DNA of 54,349 nucleotides from Avichristensenella sp031550095 (lineage in GTDB: Bacteria > Bacillota > Clostridia > Christensenellales > Aristaeellaceae), in assembly GCA_031550095.1 (NCBI GenBank), contig JAVBOX010000043.1:1-54349 (forward strand), written 5' to 3'. Position 1 is the stretch's first letter; every line of letters starts with the position of its first letter. Positions 26,894 to 34,795 of the stretch are shown in pieces. Under the pieces are notes generated by a model that was given only the letters and a program-made list of their open reading frames with translations, had not been told where the DNA came from and did no database searches. The position numbers and the translations under genes are program-made.

Positions 26894-27586
26894 TTGTTTC
26901 CATTGCTTGACAGCCTTTTCAATGACCCACTGGGTTTTTTGCGAGAGGCCCTTTATAGGGTTCCGGCCATCTTGCTGGCGTTGATCCTGCATGAATGGGC
27001 CCATGGGTACGTTGCCTACCGCCTTGGGGATCCGACGGCAAAGATGATGGGGCGGCTGTCCCTGAATCCGCTGCACCATTTGGATCCCCTTGGAACGATC
27101 CTGATGCTGGTGGCCGGCTTCGGCTGGGCAAAGCCGGTTCCCATCAATCCCAATAATTTCAGCCATCCCAGGCGGGATGATTTTCTGGTTTCCATTGCCG
27201 GCGTCACGATGAATCTCCTGCTCTTTTCCCTCTTCATCACGGTTTATTATCTCCTGTATGAGCCCATGATGCGGGCCACCCTGGCCGCCGGATCCACGAA
27301 CACCATCCAGTTTTACATGCTACAGTTCACCATCTCCACGGCCATTGTAAACTTATCCATCGCCATTTTCAACCTGCTGCCCATTCCGCCGCTGGATGGC
27401 TCCCATGTGCTGAACGATCTGGTCCTGAAAGGCAATCTCTTCGTGAAGCGCCAAACAGCTCAGCTGGGCATGGGGCTGCTCATGGCGCTCTCCTTTACGG
27501 GAATCCTCGGCAAGGGCATGAGCTTTGTGGTGAACGGTGTGGTGGATGGGGCGTTCAAGCTGCTGGCCACCATCTTTGGCGCGTAA
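26894..27586 (+). CDS. Site-2 protease family (M50) membrane metalloprotease
   Basis: A 230-residue multi-pass membrane protein with the zinc motif H-E-W-A-H at residues 33-37 and the second metal motif N-L-L-P-I-P-P-L-D-G near residue 163, the arrangement of compact site-2 proteases related to SpoIVFB/YwhC. Such enzymes cut substrates within the membrane. TTG start with AAGGAGG seven bases upstream. It sits directly before scpA, a conserved neighbour pair in Clostridia. Confidence 0.9.
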   Translation: MFPLLDSLFNDPLGFLREALYRVPAILLALILHEWAHGYVAYRLGDPTAKMMGRLSLNPLHHLDPLGTILMLVAGFGWAKPVPINPNNFSHPRRDDFLVSIAGVTMNLLLFSLFITVYYLLYEPMMRATLAAGSTNTIQFYMLQFTISTAIVNLSIAIFNLLPIPPLDGSHVLNDLVLKGNLFVKRQTAQLGMGLLMALSFTGILGKGMSFVVNGVVDGAFKLLATIFGA

Positions 27587-27588
27587 CC

Positions 27589-28323
27589 ATGGCATACCAT
27601 GTACACCTGAAGGAATTTGAAGGCCCTCTGGATCTTCTGCTGCACTTGATCTCCCGAGCCAAGGTGGACATCCGGGATATCTTTGTTTCTGAGATCACGG
27701 AGCAGTATCTGGCGACCATGGAGGATATTTCTTCCCTGGATATGGATACCGCCAGCGAGTTTCTGGAGATGGCGGCCACGTTGCTGGAGATCAAGAGCCG
27801 CGCCTTGTTGCCAAAACCGCCCAAGGTGGAGGAAGGAGAGGAGTCCCCGGAGGACGCCTTGATTCGCCGCCTGAACGAATATGCGGCGCTAAAGCAGGGC
27901 GTGGATCAGATGCAGCTATTCGAGCAGGCGGCTTCCCGCATGTTTGAAAAGCTTCCCGAGGAAATCCCGCTGCCGCCCCCGGTGTTTGAGTTGGGCAATT
28001 TGACCATGAGCGGCCTCATGCAAGCCATGCGCAGGGTGTTAGCCAGGGTTATGGATACCCAGGAAGACGCCGCGCCGGCCAGGGAGATTCCCCGGGATAA
28101 GCTGTCCGTCCAGGCATGCATGTTTCAAGTGGCCTCCAGGGTGCGGGTAGGCCCATGCTGTTTTGACGAACTCTTCAGCGAGCGCCCCACCCGGGACGAG
28201 ATAGTAACGCTGTTCATGGCCATTCTGGAGTTGCTCCGGCTGGGCCGCCTGCACATCCGGCAGGCGGAGGCGTTTGGGGAGATTGTGCTGACGGAAAGAA
28301 GGGGTAGCGATGGAAAAGAATGA
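27589..28323 (+). CDS. scpA: Segregation and condensation protein A
   Basis: ScpA is the kleisin of the SMC condensin complex, bridging the SMC heads for chromosome segregation. The 244-residue chain carries the family opening (F-E-G-P-L-D-L-L-L-H-L-I), D-I-R-D-I-F, the S-E-F-L-E-M-A-A-T-L-L-E-I-K-S-R-x-L-L-P segment and a C-terminal winged-helix region. It starts two bases after the protease stop and overlaps scpB by 14 bases. Confidence 0.95.
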   Translation: MAYHVHLKEFEGPLDLLLHLISRAKVDIRDIFVSEITEQYLATMEDISSLDMDTASEFLEMAATLLEIKSRALLPKPPKVEEGEESPEDALIRRLNEYAALKQGVDQMQLFEQAASRMFEKLPEEIPLPPPVFELGNLTMSGLMQAMRRVLARVMDTQEDAAPAREIPRDKLSVQACMFQVASRVRVGPCCFDELFSERPTRDEIVTLFMAILELLRLGRLHIRQAEAFGEIVLTERRGSDGKE

Positions 28324-29005
28324 GCTTCGGGGTGCCATTGAGGCCATTCTGTACGTGGCTGGAGAGCCTGTGGAGGAGGAGGCCCTCCGGATAGCCCTGG
28401 AGGTCACCCCTCTGGAAATCAACGAAGCGCTGGAGGAAATGGCCAGCCAATATGATTATGAACGGCGGGGCATCCGCCTGATGCGCTTTGGCCGAAGCAT
28501 TCAGCTTTCCACAAGGCCCGACTATGCCGCTTACGTGGAGCGCTTGCTCCAGCCGGTACAGCGGCAAAACCTCTCCCAGGCGGCCATGGAGACATTGGCG
28601 GTCATCGCTTATCGCCAGCCGGCCACCCGGGGCGATGTGGAGGCAGTCCGGGGGGTGAAGTGCGATTATTCGGTTCAGTCCCTCTTGAACAAAGGCCTCA
28701 TCGCCGAGGCAGGCCGCCGGGATACACTGGGCCGTCCCACCCTGTTCGTGACCACGGATGCTTTCTTGCGCCACTTTGGCATTTCTTCCCTGGAAGAGCT
28801 TCCGGCCATCGACTTTGAGGCAAACGCGCTTGCGGCGGAGGAGCCCCTTCCCGATGGAGAGGAGGGCCAGGGTTCCCTGGCCGTTGGCGGGACAAAGCTT
28901 TCCCTGCTCACGCCAGAGATGGAAGCCCAGGTTCGTAAGGAGGCGGCGGATGATCTTGAGGACGGTTTCCGTGATGATGGGGCCGCTGATCTGGATGAGG
29001 ATTAG
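28310..29005 (+). CDS. scpB: Segregation and condensation protein B
   Basis: ScpB binds ScpA in the SMC complex. The 231-residue chain has two winged-helix domains, with the typical E-A-I-L-Y-V-A-G-E-P opening, L-S-Q-A-A-M-E-T-L-A-V-I-A-Y-R-Q-P, and G-R-P-x-L-F-V-T-T-D-x-F-L. The acidic C-terminal tail (~55 residues) is longer than usual. ATG preceded by GAAGGGG within scpA. Confidence 0.94.
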   Translation: MEKNELRGAIEAILYVAGEPVEEEALRIALEVTPLEINEALEEMASQYDYERRGIRLMRFGRSIQLSTRPDYAAYVERLLQPVQRQNLSQAAMETLAVIAYRQPATRGDVEAVRGVKCDYSVQSLLNKGLIAEAGRRDTLGRPTLFVTTDAFLRHFGISSLEELPAIDFEANALAAEEPLPDGEEGQGSLAVGGTKLSLLTPEMEAQVRKEAADDLEDGFRDDGAADLDED

Positions 29006-29050
29006 AAAGCGAACGCTATAAAAAGAATGAGAAGGCCTTTAAACGGAAAT

Positions 29051-29075
29051 ACTCCCAAAACAGGGGGTTTTTTCT
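29051..29075 (+). terminator. Weak hairpin with T tract between scpB and the DUF2953 gene
   Basis: A six-base stem (29051-29056 with 29063-29068, one G-T pair) and a six-base loop precede a T-rich run. The 3' arm is also the G-rich ribosome site for the TTG at 29077, so the element could act as partial terminator or mask translation. Confidence 0.35.
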
Positions 29076-29076
29076 T

Positions 29077-29610
29077 TTGCTCGAATGGCTTTTGCTGCTA
29101 TTGTCTATCTCCGCCACAGCGCCTGTCCGCGTAGCGCTTCGCGTAGACATCAGCCGGGCGCCTACTTTTGAGGCGGTTCTCTATGTCTATAACTTTCGCG
29201 TGCAAATCGATGGGCGGATTGACCGCTGGCGGTCCTTGACGCTTCGGCGAAGCGGCGGAAAGGCTGAACTGAAAACTCAGCTCAAATGGCTGACAGGCTT
29301 TGCGGCGCAGCTGTTTCGCGCGGCCCAATGGACCCGGGTGGAAATCCGCGGGCGGGTCGGCACGGGGGACGCGTGTTCCACAGCGCTTGTCGCCGGAGGC
29401 TTATCCGAGGCGCTCAAAGCCCTTGGAGCGTGTGTAGGCGCCAAGGTGCGGGTGGATCCGGAGTTTTCGCGGGAGTTTTTCGCCATGAAGGCAAGCTGTA
29501 TACTCTCCTTTCGTGGAGGAGATATTATCCTTGCGGGTATGCGAGCCTTTATAAGCTCCATGCCGACGAAGAAGAAAGCGGGGAGTGCAGATGGAACGGC
29601 GTCCCATTGA
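29077..29610 (+). CDS. DUF2953 domain protein (YtfI-like)
   Basis: The 177-residue protein has an N-terminal hydrophobic segment (L-L-E-W-L-L-L-L-L-S-I) and a beta-rich DUF2953-like body. Bacillus ytfI occupies the same place between scpB-type genes and ytfJ, and is linked to sporulation. TTG start with AGGGGG nine bases upstream. Overlaps the start of the GerW gene by 20 bases. Molecular role unknown. Confidence 0.8.
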   Translation: MLEWLLLLLSISATAPVRVALRVDISRAPTFEAVLYVYNFRVQIDGRIDRWRSLTLRRSGGKAELKTQLKWLTGFAAQLFRAAQWTRVEIRGRVGTGDACSTALVAGGLSEALKALGACVGAKVRVDPEFSREFFAMKASCILSFRGGDIILAGMRAFISSMPTKKKAGSADGTASH

Positions 29611-30034
29611 GAGCCTGATGGGCACTACGATGGAAAATATCAAGGATATGGTGGATGTGAACACGGTGGTTGGAGACCCGGTGCATACGGAGGACGGCAC
29701 CACGATCATCCCCATATCGAAAGTATCGTTTGGGTTTGTCGCTGGGGGAGGGGATTATGCCTTGGATGAAAAGAAAGGCGCCCTCAGAACATTGGATCAG
29801 GAAGGGCTTCCCTTTGCGGGAGGCACAGGAGCGGGGGTGTCCGTGTACCCCATGGGATTTTTGGTAGTGGGGAATGGGCAGATCAAGATGCTGCCCACCA
29901 ATTACTCCACGCCAGTGGACCGGGTCATGGAGCTGCTGCCTCAGGTGCTGGGAGAGATCAAGGATCTCCTGGGCAACGAGCAAGGAAACGGAGCGACAAA
30001 AGAGCCGGGTCAAAACCCGATACCGCCCTCCTGA
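29591..30034 (+). CDS. GerW/YtfJ family sporulation protein
   Basis: The 147-residue protein matches the YtfJ/GerW family across its length: an N-terminal helix (I-E-S-L-M-G-T-T-M-E-N-I-K-D-M-V-D), V-V-G-D-P-V, then V-S-F-G-F-V-A-G-G-G-D-Y and the Gly-rich G-G-T-G-A-G-V-S-V-Y-P strand. YtfJ is a spore protein of unknown mechanism needed for germination in Bacillus. ATG 29591 follows GGGGAG; the frame start two codons earlier is less well placed. Its presence suggests a spore-forming ancestry. Confidence 0.9.
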   Translation: MERRPIESLMGTTMENIKDMVDVNTVVGDPVHTEDGTTIIPISKVSFGFVAGGGDYALDEKKGALRTLDQEGLPFAGGTGAGVSVYPMGFLVVGNGQIKMLPTNYSTPVDRVMELLPQVLGEIKDLLGNEQGNGATKEPGQNPIPPS

Positions 30035-30059
30035 AGGGGAGAACTCATAACCTGCAAAT

Positions 30060-30920
30060 CTAGGGAATGAGGAAGGGCGACGCCGGATTATGCCGTGCGA
30101 GGCGCACCAGGGAGGCGGAAGCACCATGGTTCGCGTAGCAATACGCGCATCCGTGGGGGCAGGTGTCGTAGGCGCCAATATCCACGCTGGCGGCGCAGCC
30201 ACAGCCCGGCCTCTGGTTGGGATCCCTCTTTGCTGACAAGGGCTTTCCGCTGATCTCCGACAACAATGCCGCATCCACACAGCACGCCGAACGAATGCCG
30301 ATGGAAGAAAAATCCTGTGCTTCCGCGCAGGCAACCATGGCAAGGTTGTGGGATGCGGCGATTGCGTATAGGCTTTCCACCAGTGACCAGCATTCCGAGA
30401 AGGAGGCTTCTCGAACGCCAACGCGATCCATACGCTTTTTAATCCTTGGGTAGAGGTTCAGAAAGCTGATGGTTACATGCCTGACGGCCCCTTCCAGGGA
30501 AGCGGCGAGGCGGCCAAAGCGCTCCGCGTGGAAAGCCTCAGGGTATTGGCTAGAAAGAAGAATGGGATCATAGCGCCAAAGAATCCTTTCCGGGCCGATC
30601 TTTTTGGAGAGGGTTAAAAGGGTGTCTATCCGCTCCGATGGGGGCGGCAGGCTTGGCTCTATGTCATAGTTATAGCCATTGAGGGTGAACTGGATATAGT
30701 AAGGATAGCCTGACAGGGCATCTAGCGCGGGAAGCATGGGACGGGGATTCTTGCTCCAAAAGACGATGCCGGAGACCACTTCCGGGGATAAATCCACCCG
30801 CCGGATTTGGCGCGGGTTCATAGGGTTCCTCGTCATGGCATAGCCATCGTGAAGCCGGGAGAGGAACCAATCAAAGTAAAAAGCGGGGATATCGGTTCGC
30901 CTGCTAACGCTGACAATCAT
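30060..30920 (-). CDS. DUF1848 protein, radical-SAM-like iron-sulfur protein
   Basis: This 286-residue protein starts M-I-V-S-V-S-R-R-T-D-I-P-A-F-Y and contains S-K-N-P-R-P-M, F-T-L-N-G-Y and a C-terminal Cys cluster (P-G-C-G-C then C-P-H-G-C-A-Y-C-Y-A-N), the signature of DUF1848. The C-x3-C-x2-C motif is near the C-terminus rather than the N-terminus as in ordinary radical SAM enzymes. Reaction unknown. A near-consensus promoter ends six bases before the ATG, so the message would be leaderless. A decayed copy of the promoter and start lies upstream. Confidence 0.88.
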   Translation of the reverse strand: MIVSVSRRTDIPAFYFDWFLSRLHDGYAMTRNPMNPRQIRRVDLSPEVVSGIVFWSKNPRPMLPALDALSGYPYYIQFTLNGYNYDIEPSLPPPSERIDTLLTLSKKIGPERILWRYDPILLSSQYPEAFHAERFGRLAASLEGAVRHVTISFLNLYPRIKKRMDRVGVREASFSECWSLVESLYAIAASHNLAMVACAEAQDFSSIGIRSACCVDAALLSEISGKPLSAKRDPNQRPGCGCAASVDIGAYDTCPHGCAYCYANHGASASLVRLARHNPASPFLIP

Positions 30921-30926
30921 GGGGAC

Positions 30927-30955
30927 AGTTTAGTGGACGCCTTGGGGGATGTCAA
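30927..30955 (-). promoter_or_regulatory. Promoter of the DUF1848 gene, predicted leaderless
   Basis: Minus strand TTGACA (30955-30950), a 17-base spacer, TAAACT (30932-30927), then six bases and the ATG at 30920. The expected start of transcription falls on the A of the ATG. There is no room for a ribosome binding site. Confidence 0.8.
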
Positions 30956-31069
30956 GGAGGCAGAGAGGCTGAAAAGGGTGCCGATCCACTCTATTGTTCT
31001 GATTATCTACAAACTACATTTAAAAACGGTTGCCATCTCGATGACGCCCATATGTGATTATAAGATACC

Positions 31070-31165
31070 AATCAAAGTAAAAGCGGGGATATGGGTTTGC
31101 CTGCCGGTGCCGGCAATCATGGCGGCAGTATAGCAAACGCATGGTGGATGTCAAGGAGAGGCAAG
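31070..31165 (-). pseudogene. Decayed duplicate of the DUF1848 promoter and first codons
   Basis: The stretch is a diverged direct repeat of 30869-30966. It keeps a promoter (TTGACA 31154-31149, 16-base spacer, TATACT 31132-31127), the six-base gap and ATG 31120, followed by M-I-A-G-T-G-R-Q-T-H-I-P-A-F, clearly related to M-I-V-S-V-S-R-R-T-D-I-P-A-F. One base is missing in the A run near 31080 and the rest of the gene is absent. Confidence 0.7.
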
Positions 31166-31235
31166 GGGCGGGGCAAGAACCTTCATAAGCTGTTTCTCTT
31201 CTTCATACGCTCCTTAGGAAGGGGGCGTTGGTGGA

Positions 31236-32357
31236 ATGTTCGTGAAAAAGTGCGTGGCAGGGGTTTTCATGGTGATAGCGCTCCTGTATAATAGCATCAT
31301 GGCGGCGGCGCTTGCGGATATGACCTCCGCTCGGGCTGCATACGTGGTGGAGCTGCAAACTGGGCGCCAGCTCTTTGCTGTCAACGAAGATGAGCGCCTC
31401 CCCATGGCTTCCACCACAAAGGTCATGACGGCGCTCCTGGCGCTTGAGCGCGGAAACCTTGAGGATATGGTGGAAACCACAGATCAGGCCTATGGTGCGC
31501 CGGGCACCTCCATTTACTTGGGCCGCGGGGAACAGTTGACGCTGGAGCAGATGCTCTATGGCCTTTTAATCTCCTCGGGAAACGATGCCGCCCTTGCCAT
31601 TGCCGAGCATATCGGTGGGTCGGTGGGTGAGTTCAGCGCCCTGATGAACCAGCGGGCTGTGGAGCTTGGTGCCATAAATTCCCATTTCGTGAATCCGAAC
31701 GGTCTTCCGGCGAAGGAGCATTTTACGACAGCGAAGGATCTCACGATAATTGCGGCAGAGGCCATGAAGAATCCTGTGTTTCGCGAGATCGTTTCGACAC
31801 GCAGGGCTTCCATTCCCTGGGAAGGTCGAGACTACCTCCGGGTTTTGAAGAACAAAAACTCCCTGCTCTCCGATTATGAAGGCGCCACAGGGATCAAGAC
31901 CGGCTTCACCCGGGCGGCTGGAAGGTGTCTGGTCTTTGGTGCTCGCAGGGGGCAGATGGAGCTGGTGGGTGTCGTGCTGAATTGCTCCGACTGGTTTCAC
32001 GAGGCTGAAAGCATCCTGGATGATTGCTTCGCCCGCTATTCCTGGTTTGAGATGCTGCCGGACGGGGAACAGGTGGGAAGCATCGCGATTCTCAACGGCC
32101 TTGAGGAGAGCGTGTCGGTGTTGTTGAGCGGTTCCCTCGCGGCGCCTGTCGCCGAGGCGGAGATGCCGCTCATGAAGCTGGAATGGGTGGATTCCGTCAC
32201 TGCCCCTCAGCCCGCCGGGGCTCAAGTGGGATGGGCGACGATGATTTTAGATGATACCGTATTGGACAGACAGCCTTTAGTGCTGGCCGAACCGGTTCTT
32301 GAAACGCCGGCAATCATCCGGCGGTGGTGGATGGGCTGGCCGTTGCTCTCACGATAG
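31236..32357 (+). CDS. D-alanyl-D-alanine carboxypeptidase (S11, DacF-like)
   Basis: This exported low-molecular-weight penicillin-binding protein trims the terminal D-Ala from peptidoglycan stem peptides. The 373-residue chain has a signal peptide (to about residue 28, A-A-A-L-A), then the S11 motifs S-T-T-K at 59-62, S-G-N at 114-116 and K-T-G at 221-223. A beta-rich C-terminal domain follows, ending in a short W-W-M-G-W-P-L-L segment that may touch the membrane. ATG 31236 has a GGGGG stretch upstream. DacF in Bacillus acts during sporulation; that role here is not shown. Confidence 0.93.
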   Translation: MFVKKCVAGVFMVIALLYNSIMAAALADMTSARAAYVVELQTGRQLFAVNEDERLPMASTTKVMTALLALERGNLEDMVETTDQAYGAPGTSIYLGRGEQLTLEQMLYGLLISSGNDAALAIAEHIGGSVGEFSALMNQRAVELGAINSHFVNPNGLPAKEHFTTAKDLTIIAAEAMKNPVFREIVSTRRASIPWEGRDYLRVLKNKNSLLSDYEGATGIKTGFTRAAGRCLVFGARRGQMELVGVVLNCSDWFHEAESILDDCFARYSWFEMLPDGEQVGSIAILNGLEESVSVLLSGSLAAPVAEAEMPLMKLEWVDSVTAPQPAGAQVGWATMILDDTVLDRQPLVLAEPVLETPAIIRRWWMGWPLLSR

Positions 32358-32375
32358 GAAAAGAGGAAAACAGGC

Positions 32376-32939
32376 ATGATTGAGATTCGAAAGCTGACGC
32401 TGGAGACGGTGCCCCGGCTCTGGACGGTGGAGGATAGGAGGCTGGACAGTGAGCAGGTGATCGTCCGGTCAAAGCCCGGCGGTTTTGATCTGGATTACAA
32501 GGCGATGCCCGGCGCCCTGTGGCGGGTGGGCAACGCGGAGCACGGCATTTCGGAGGATCTGTCTGCTTGGATCGATGATCCGTTTAAGGAAGTCTACTTG
32601 TCGTGGCTGGAGAACGCGTTGGCCGGCCAGATTCTTTTGCAGGTGGAGGGCAACAACCTGGCGCGTATCCGGGATATTCGCGTGGCTATGAGCATGCGCA
32701 GGCGGGGCGTCGGTGAGGCCATGGTGGCGCTCGCAGAGGAATGGGCCAAGAGCAAGGATCAGGTAGGGCTTCTGGTGGAGACCCAGGATGCCAACGCGGG
32801 GGCCTGCCAGTTTTTAACCCAATGCGGATTCCAGCTAGGCGGTGTGGATACGCTTCGCTATGTGGCCAGGTCCTCCCAGACCATAAAGGCGGCCGGCCTC
32901 CGGGAAAGTGCGCTTTTTTTTTATAAGTTTTTGCGATGA
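32376..32939 (+). CDS. GNAT family N-acetyltransferase
   Basis: The 187-residue protein has the acetyl-CoA binding region I-R-D-I-R-V-A-x-x-x-R-R-R-G-V-G and a downstream V-E-T-Q-D-A-N-A-G-A-C-Q-F-L-x-Q-C-G-F segment, both typical of GNAT folds. Substrate unknown. AGAGGA precedes the ATG by about ten bases. It lies 18 bases after the carboxypeptidase gene, and its stop overlaps the start of the pseudouridine synthase gene. Confidence 0.88.
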   Translation: MIEIRKLTLETVPRLWTVEDRRLDSEQVIVRSKPGGFDLDYKAMPGALWRVGNAEHGISEDLSAWIDDPFKEVYLSWLENALAGQILLQVEGNNLARIRDIRVAMSMRRRGVGEAMVALAEEWAKSKDQVGLLVETQDANAGACQFLTQCGFQLGGVDTLRYVARSSQTIKAAGLRESALFFYKFLR

Positions 32940-33652
32940 GTGAAGAAAAAATGAGGCTTCAGAAATACTTGGCCCAGGCAGGCGTCGCGTCCCGCCGCAG
33001 ATGCGAGGAGATGATCGCCCAGGGTCGCGTGGCGGTCAATGGCGCCGTGATCACGGAAATGGGCGTTCAGGTGGCCCAAGAGGATCAAGTGACGGTGGAT
33101 GGTCAGCCGGTTCAGCCGGAGGAAAAGCTTTACTATATCCTCTATCACAAGCCCGTGGGGGAGGTTTCCACCGCCAGCGATCCAGAAGGGCGAAGAACCG
33201 TCCTGGACCGCTTTAAGGATTTCCCCGCTAGGCTTTATCCTGTGGGTAGGCTGGACTATGACAGCGAAGGGCTGCTGCTCCTCACCAACGATGGGGAGCT
33301 CACCCAGCGGATGCTGCATCCCCGGGGCGAGGTGGACAAAACATATCTGGCCCGGGTGGATGGGGATGTTTCCATGGAAGCGATTCGGACATTGCGGGGC
33401 GGTGTGGTTCTGGACGGGCGAAGTACCCCTGCCCAGGTGCGGGTGATCCGGGAGACGGATGTGGAAACCGTGCTGCTGGTCACCATTCATGAGGGCAGGA
33501 ACCGCCAGGTGCGCCGCATGCTGGAGGCCGTTGGGCGGCGGGTATTAATGCTTCGGCGCGTGCGGTTTGGGCCTTTGGAGCTGGGCGCCCTGAAACGGGG
33601 TGAATGGCGGGAGCTTTCTGCCGAAGAAGTGAGCCGAATTAAAGCATTATAG
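32936..33652 (+). CDS. Pseudouridine synthase, RsuA/RluB family
   Basis: The 238-residue enzyme has an N-terminal S4 RNA-binding domain (M-R-L-Q-K-Y-L-A-Q-A-G-V-A-S-R-R-R), the linker Y-Y-I-L-Y-H-K-P-V-G and the catalytic G-R-L-D-Y-D-S-E-G-L-L-L-L-T-N-D-G motif with its Asp. The C-terminal E-G-R-N-R-Q-V-R-R-M is characteristic. It isomerises a uridine in ribosomal RNA, probably 23S as RluB does. Last gene before a strong terminator. Confidence 0.93.
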   Translation: MSEEKMRLQKYLAQAGVASRRRCEEMIAQGRVAVNGAVITEMGVQVAQEDQVTVDGQPVQPEEKLYYILYHKPVGEVSTASDPEGRRTVLDRFKDFPARLYPVGRLDYDSEGLLLLTNDGELTQRMLHPRGEVDKTYLARVDGDVSMEAIRTLRGGVVLDGRSTPAQVRVIRETDVETVLLVTIHEGRNRQVRRMLEAVGRRVLMLRRVRFGPLELGALKRGEWRELSAEEVSRIKAL

Positions 33653-33666
33653 CTATTTTCAAAGGG

Positions 33667-33692
33667 GCGCCCGCTTTGCGGGTGCTTTTTTT
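33667..33692 (+). terminator. Intrinsic terminator after the pseudouridine synthase gene
   Basis: Eight-base stem 33667-33674 with 33678-33685 (one G-T pair), three-base loop, then seven T. Confidence 0.9.
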
Positions 33693-33886
33693 CCGCCCCC
33701 GACGAGAAAAAATGTAGAAAAAATCACGAAGTCGGCAGGAAATAGGGGATAAATGTAGTATTGTTGAAACTAGGTAAGGTTTCGATTCTATATCTCGCTC
33801 CATGCGGAAAGCCGCATTTCATCCTCTTTTCGGCCTATCCGGCGCGCTAAATAAATCCAACGCGACTGACAAGGGAGACAAAAAAC
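33693..33886. other. Leader region of the decarboxylase operon
   Basis: No gene is visible. A small perfect hairpin (33802-33807 with 33812-33817) is followed by a T-rich stretch. A TTGAAA at 33764 is paired only with a poor -10 at long spacing (TATATC, 33789). The operon promoter is probably here but I cannot place it firmly. Confidence 0.4.
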
Positions 33887-34372
33887 ATGGACATGTTGTG
33901 GTATGGTCTAAAGGTAGCGGTGGTTGGCATGCTGGTCGTTTTTCTCGGCCTCGTCATCCTGATCGCCTGCATTAGAGCCCTGAAAGCCATGAGCAAAGGC
34001 ACGGAAGCGCAGCAGAAAGCAGGAGACGAACCAGGCGGAATCGACGTTCCCGCTATGACGCCTCCGCCCGCCCCTCCCGCGCCGGAGCCTGTGCGCCATT
34101 ATACGCCAGGCCCGCCTTTGACGCGAAAGGACGGTACCTTTTATGCCGTCATATCCGCGGCGGTTGGCGAAGTCCTCGCGGCTGAGGGGGTCAATCCGGA
34201 TGGCGGGTTCAAAATCCAATCCGTCAAGAAGATTGACGAGCTCGGCCGCAAGCTCACCCTCAGGGATGGCGCTCTTTATGCCGTAATCACCGCCGCTGTG
34301 GCGGGCACCCTTGAATCCGAAGGCATTCATCCCGACGGCGGGTTTGCCGTGCGCTCCGTAAAGGCTCTGTGA
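33887..34372 (+). CDS. oadG: Sodium-pump decarboxylase gamma subunit (OadG-like) with a doubled C-terminal module
   Basis: The 161-residue protein has one N-terminal membrane helix (V-A-V-V-G-M-L-V-V-F-L-G-L-V-I-L), the typical OadG anchor, then a Pro-rich linker and two copies of a ~50-residue module: L-T-R-K-D-G-T-F-Y-A-V-I-S-A-A-V and L-T-L-R-D-G-A-L-Y-A-V-I-T-A-A-V, each ending P-D-G-G-F-x-I/V-x-S-V-K. The gamma subunit holds the alpha and beta subunits together at the membrane. Most OadG have one such module. GGGAG upstream of ATG 33887. First gene of the operon. Confidence 0.85.
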   Translation: MDMLWYGLKVAVVGMLVVFLGLVILIACIRALKAMSKGTEAQQKAGDEPGGIDVPAMTPPPAPPAPEPVRHYTPGPPLTRKDGTFYAVISAAVGEVLAAEGVNPDGGFKIQSVKKIDELGRKLTLRDGALYAVITAAVAGTLESEGIHPDGGFAVRSVKAL

Positions 34373-34404
34373 AAATCAATTGCACATAGAGGAGGAAGTA
34401 TTTC

Positions 34405-34773
34405 ATGCGTAAGTTCCTAGTCACTGTCAACGGGGATTCCTACGAGGTCATGGTTGAAGAAATCGGCGGCGTCGCCAAAGTCGCGCCTCAGCCCGTTGCG
34501 GCTCCCGTTGCTGCCGCGCCTGCGGCTCCTGCGGCCCCTGCGCCCGCGCCTGCCGCCGGCGGCACGAAGGTGGTCAGCCCCATGCCCGGCACTATTCTGG
34601 GCGTTAAGGTTCAGGTGGGACAGGTTGTCAAGGCTGGCGATGTTCTGTTGATTCTGGAAGCCATGAAGATGGAAAATGAGATTCCCGCGCCGGTGGGCGG
34701 CAAGGTTGCCCAGATCGCGGTTTCCAAGGGGTCCGCCGTCAATACCGGGGATCTGATGATAGTGCTGGCGTAA
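34405..34773 (+). CDS. Biotin carrier subunit of the decarboxylase
   Basis: A 122-residue biotinyl-domain protein: a short N-terminal V-T-V-N-G-D-S-Y-E-V strand region, a long Ala/Pro linker (residues ~28-52) and a biotinyl domain with the E-A-M-K-M-E motif, Lys 88 being the biotinylation site. It shuttles CO2 from the carboxyltransferase to the membrane beta subunit. Separate here rather than fused to the alpha subunit. AGGAGG before the ATG. Confidence 0.93.
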   Translation: MRKFLVTVNGDSYEVMVEEIGGVAKVAPQPVAAPVAAAPAAPAAPAPAPAAGGTKVVSPMPGTILGVKVQVGQVVKAGDVLLILEAMKMENEIPAPVGGKVAQIAVSKGSAVNTGDLMIVLA

Positions 34774-34795
34774 ACCAAACGAAAGGATAGATCAC

